DNA of 7,694 nt, taken from NCBI GenBank assembly GCA_903906615.1, contig CAIVKT010000365.1, positions 1 through 7,694 of the forward strand. Reading direction: 5' to 3'. Positions 7,665 through 7,694 of this stretch are shown in pieces (position 1 is the stretch's first letter; each line of letters opens with the position of its first letter). Below the pieces are notes generated by a model that did not search any database, had not been told where the DNA came from, and saw only the letters and a list, made by a program, of their open reading frames with translations. The DNA is from an uncultured Bacteroidota bacterium. Its GTDB lineage: Bacteria; Bacteroidota; Bacteroidia; Chitinophagales; Chitinophagaceae. Position numbers and translations under genes: made by a program.

Positions 7665-7681
7665 GCCGATTTGCAATCGGC
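7665..7681. repeat. Inverted repeat GCCGATT-TGC-AATCGGC
   Basis: A perfect 7-bp stem with a 3-base loop. It follows the 7624-7650 hairpin by 14 bases. Short GC-capped palindromes in intergenic space resemble dispersed REP-like elements, but only one copy is visible here, so repetition across the genome is unproven. Confidence 0.45.
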
Positions 7682-7694
7682 AGCCTCGCGCAGG

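Larger units (their letters stand above)
7571..7694. other. Right-end stretch with no assignable gene
   Basis: No recognisable gene lies here. On the minus strand one frame is open from the right edge to a TGA at 7598-7596 and could be the tail of an upstream gene; the two other minus frames stop earlier, and none of the three gives a recognisable peptide. On the plus strand an ATG at 7605 opens 30 codons to the edge, ending '...NKADLQSAASRR', without a ribosome binding site. Because two palindromes and a direct repeat fill the same bases, I favour a non-coding repeat, but a partial gene at either strand's edge cannot be excluded. Confidence 0.4.

Noticed and set aside
7605..7694. Plus-strand ORF open to the right edge (30 codons from ATG 7605) as the start of a divergent gene
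   Set aside because: It has no ribosome binding site or convincing promoter, overlaps two palindromes, and the peptide looks like a translated intergenic repeat. It remains possible but is not supported.

Overview
The window is almost entirely one very large minus-strand gene. It starts at a GTG (7472) and is still open at the left edge, so at least 2490 codons are present and the 3' end is missing. I checked the frame codon by codon and found no in-frame stop between 7472 and 3. The predicted product is secreted or surface-exposed. It has a signal peptide, a six-bladed NHL-type beta-propeller, one bridging Ig/cadherin-like domain, and at least 28 tandem compact Ig-like (Big_2-like) units of about 72 residues. 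Almost every unit carries a conserved cysteine pair and a conserved Trp.

The organism is probably a member of Bacteroidota, perhaps of the Chitinophagales. This rests on the architecture (NHL propeller followed by long arrays of 'VCxG...WSSS...AGT..ITYTLP.GC...VTVNPLP' units), on the lack of a Shine-Dalgarno sequence, and on the A/T-rich leader before the start. No taxonomic marker gene is present, so this is inference. A type IX secretion sorting domain would be expected at the missing C-terminus, but it cannot be seen here.

Layout from right to left, in the direction of transcription: 7571-7694 is a non-coding or unassignable stretch with several palindromes and a short direct repeat, possibly a dispersed intergenic repeat. 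7534-7570 is a 17-bp perfect hairpin followed on the minus strand by a short T-run, probably the terminator of a gene beyond the right edge. 7473-7533 is the A/T-rich promoter and leader region. 7410-7472 encodes the signal peptide, 6423-7388 the propeller, 6102-6422 the bridging domain, and 3-6101 the Ig-like array.

No second gene, RNA gene, CRISPR array or insertion sequence was found. The many short ORFs inside the window are shadows of the repetitive Thr/Val/Gly/Ser-rich coding sequence. The most notable detail is in the cysteine pattern. Two neighbouring Ig-like units (19 and 20) have each lost one cysteine, and the losses are complementary: unit 19 keeps only its C-terminal Cys and unit 20 only its N-terminal Cys. 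The two orphans lie 22 residues apart across the domain junction, which suggests an inter-domain disulfide in an otherwise regular chain.
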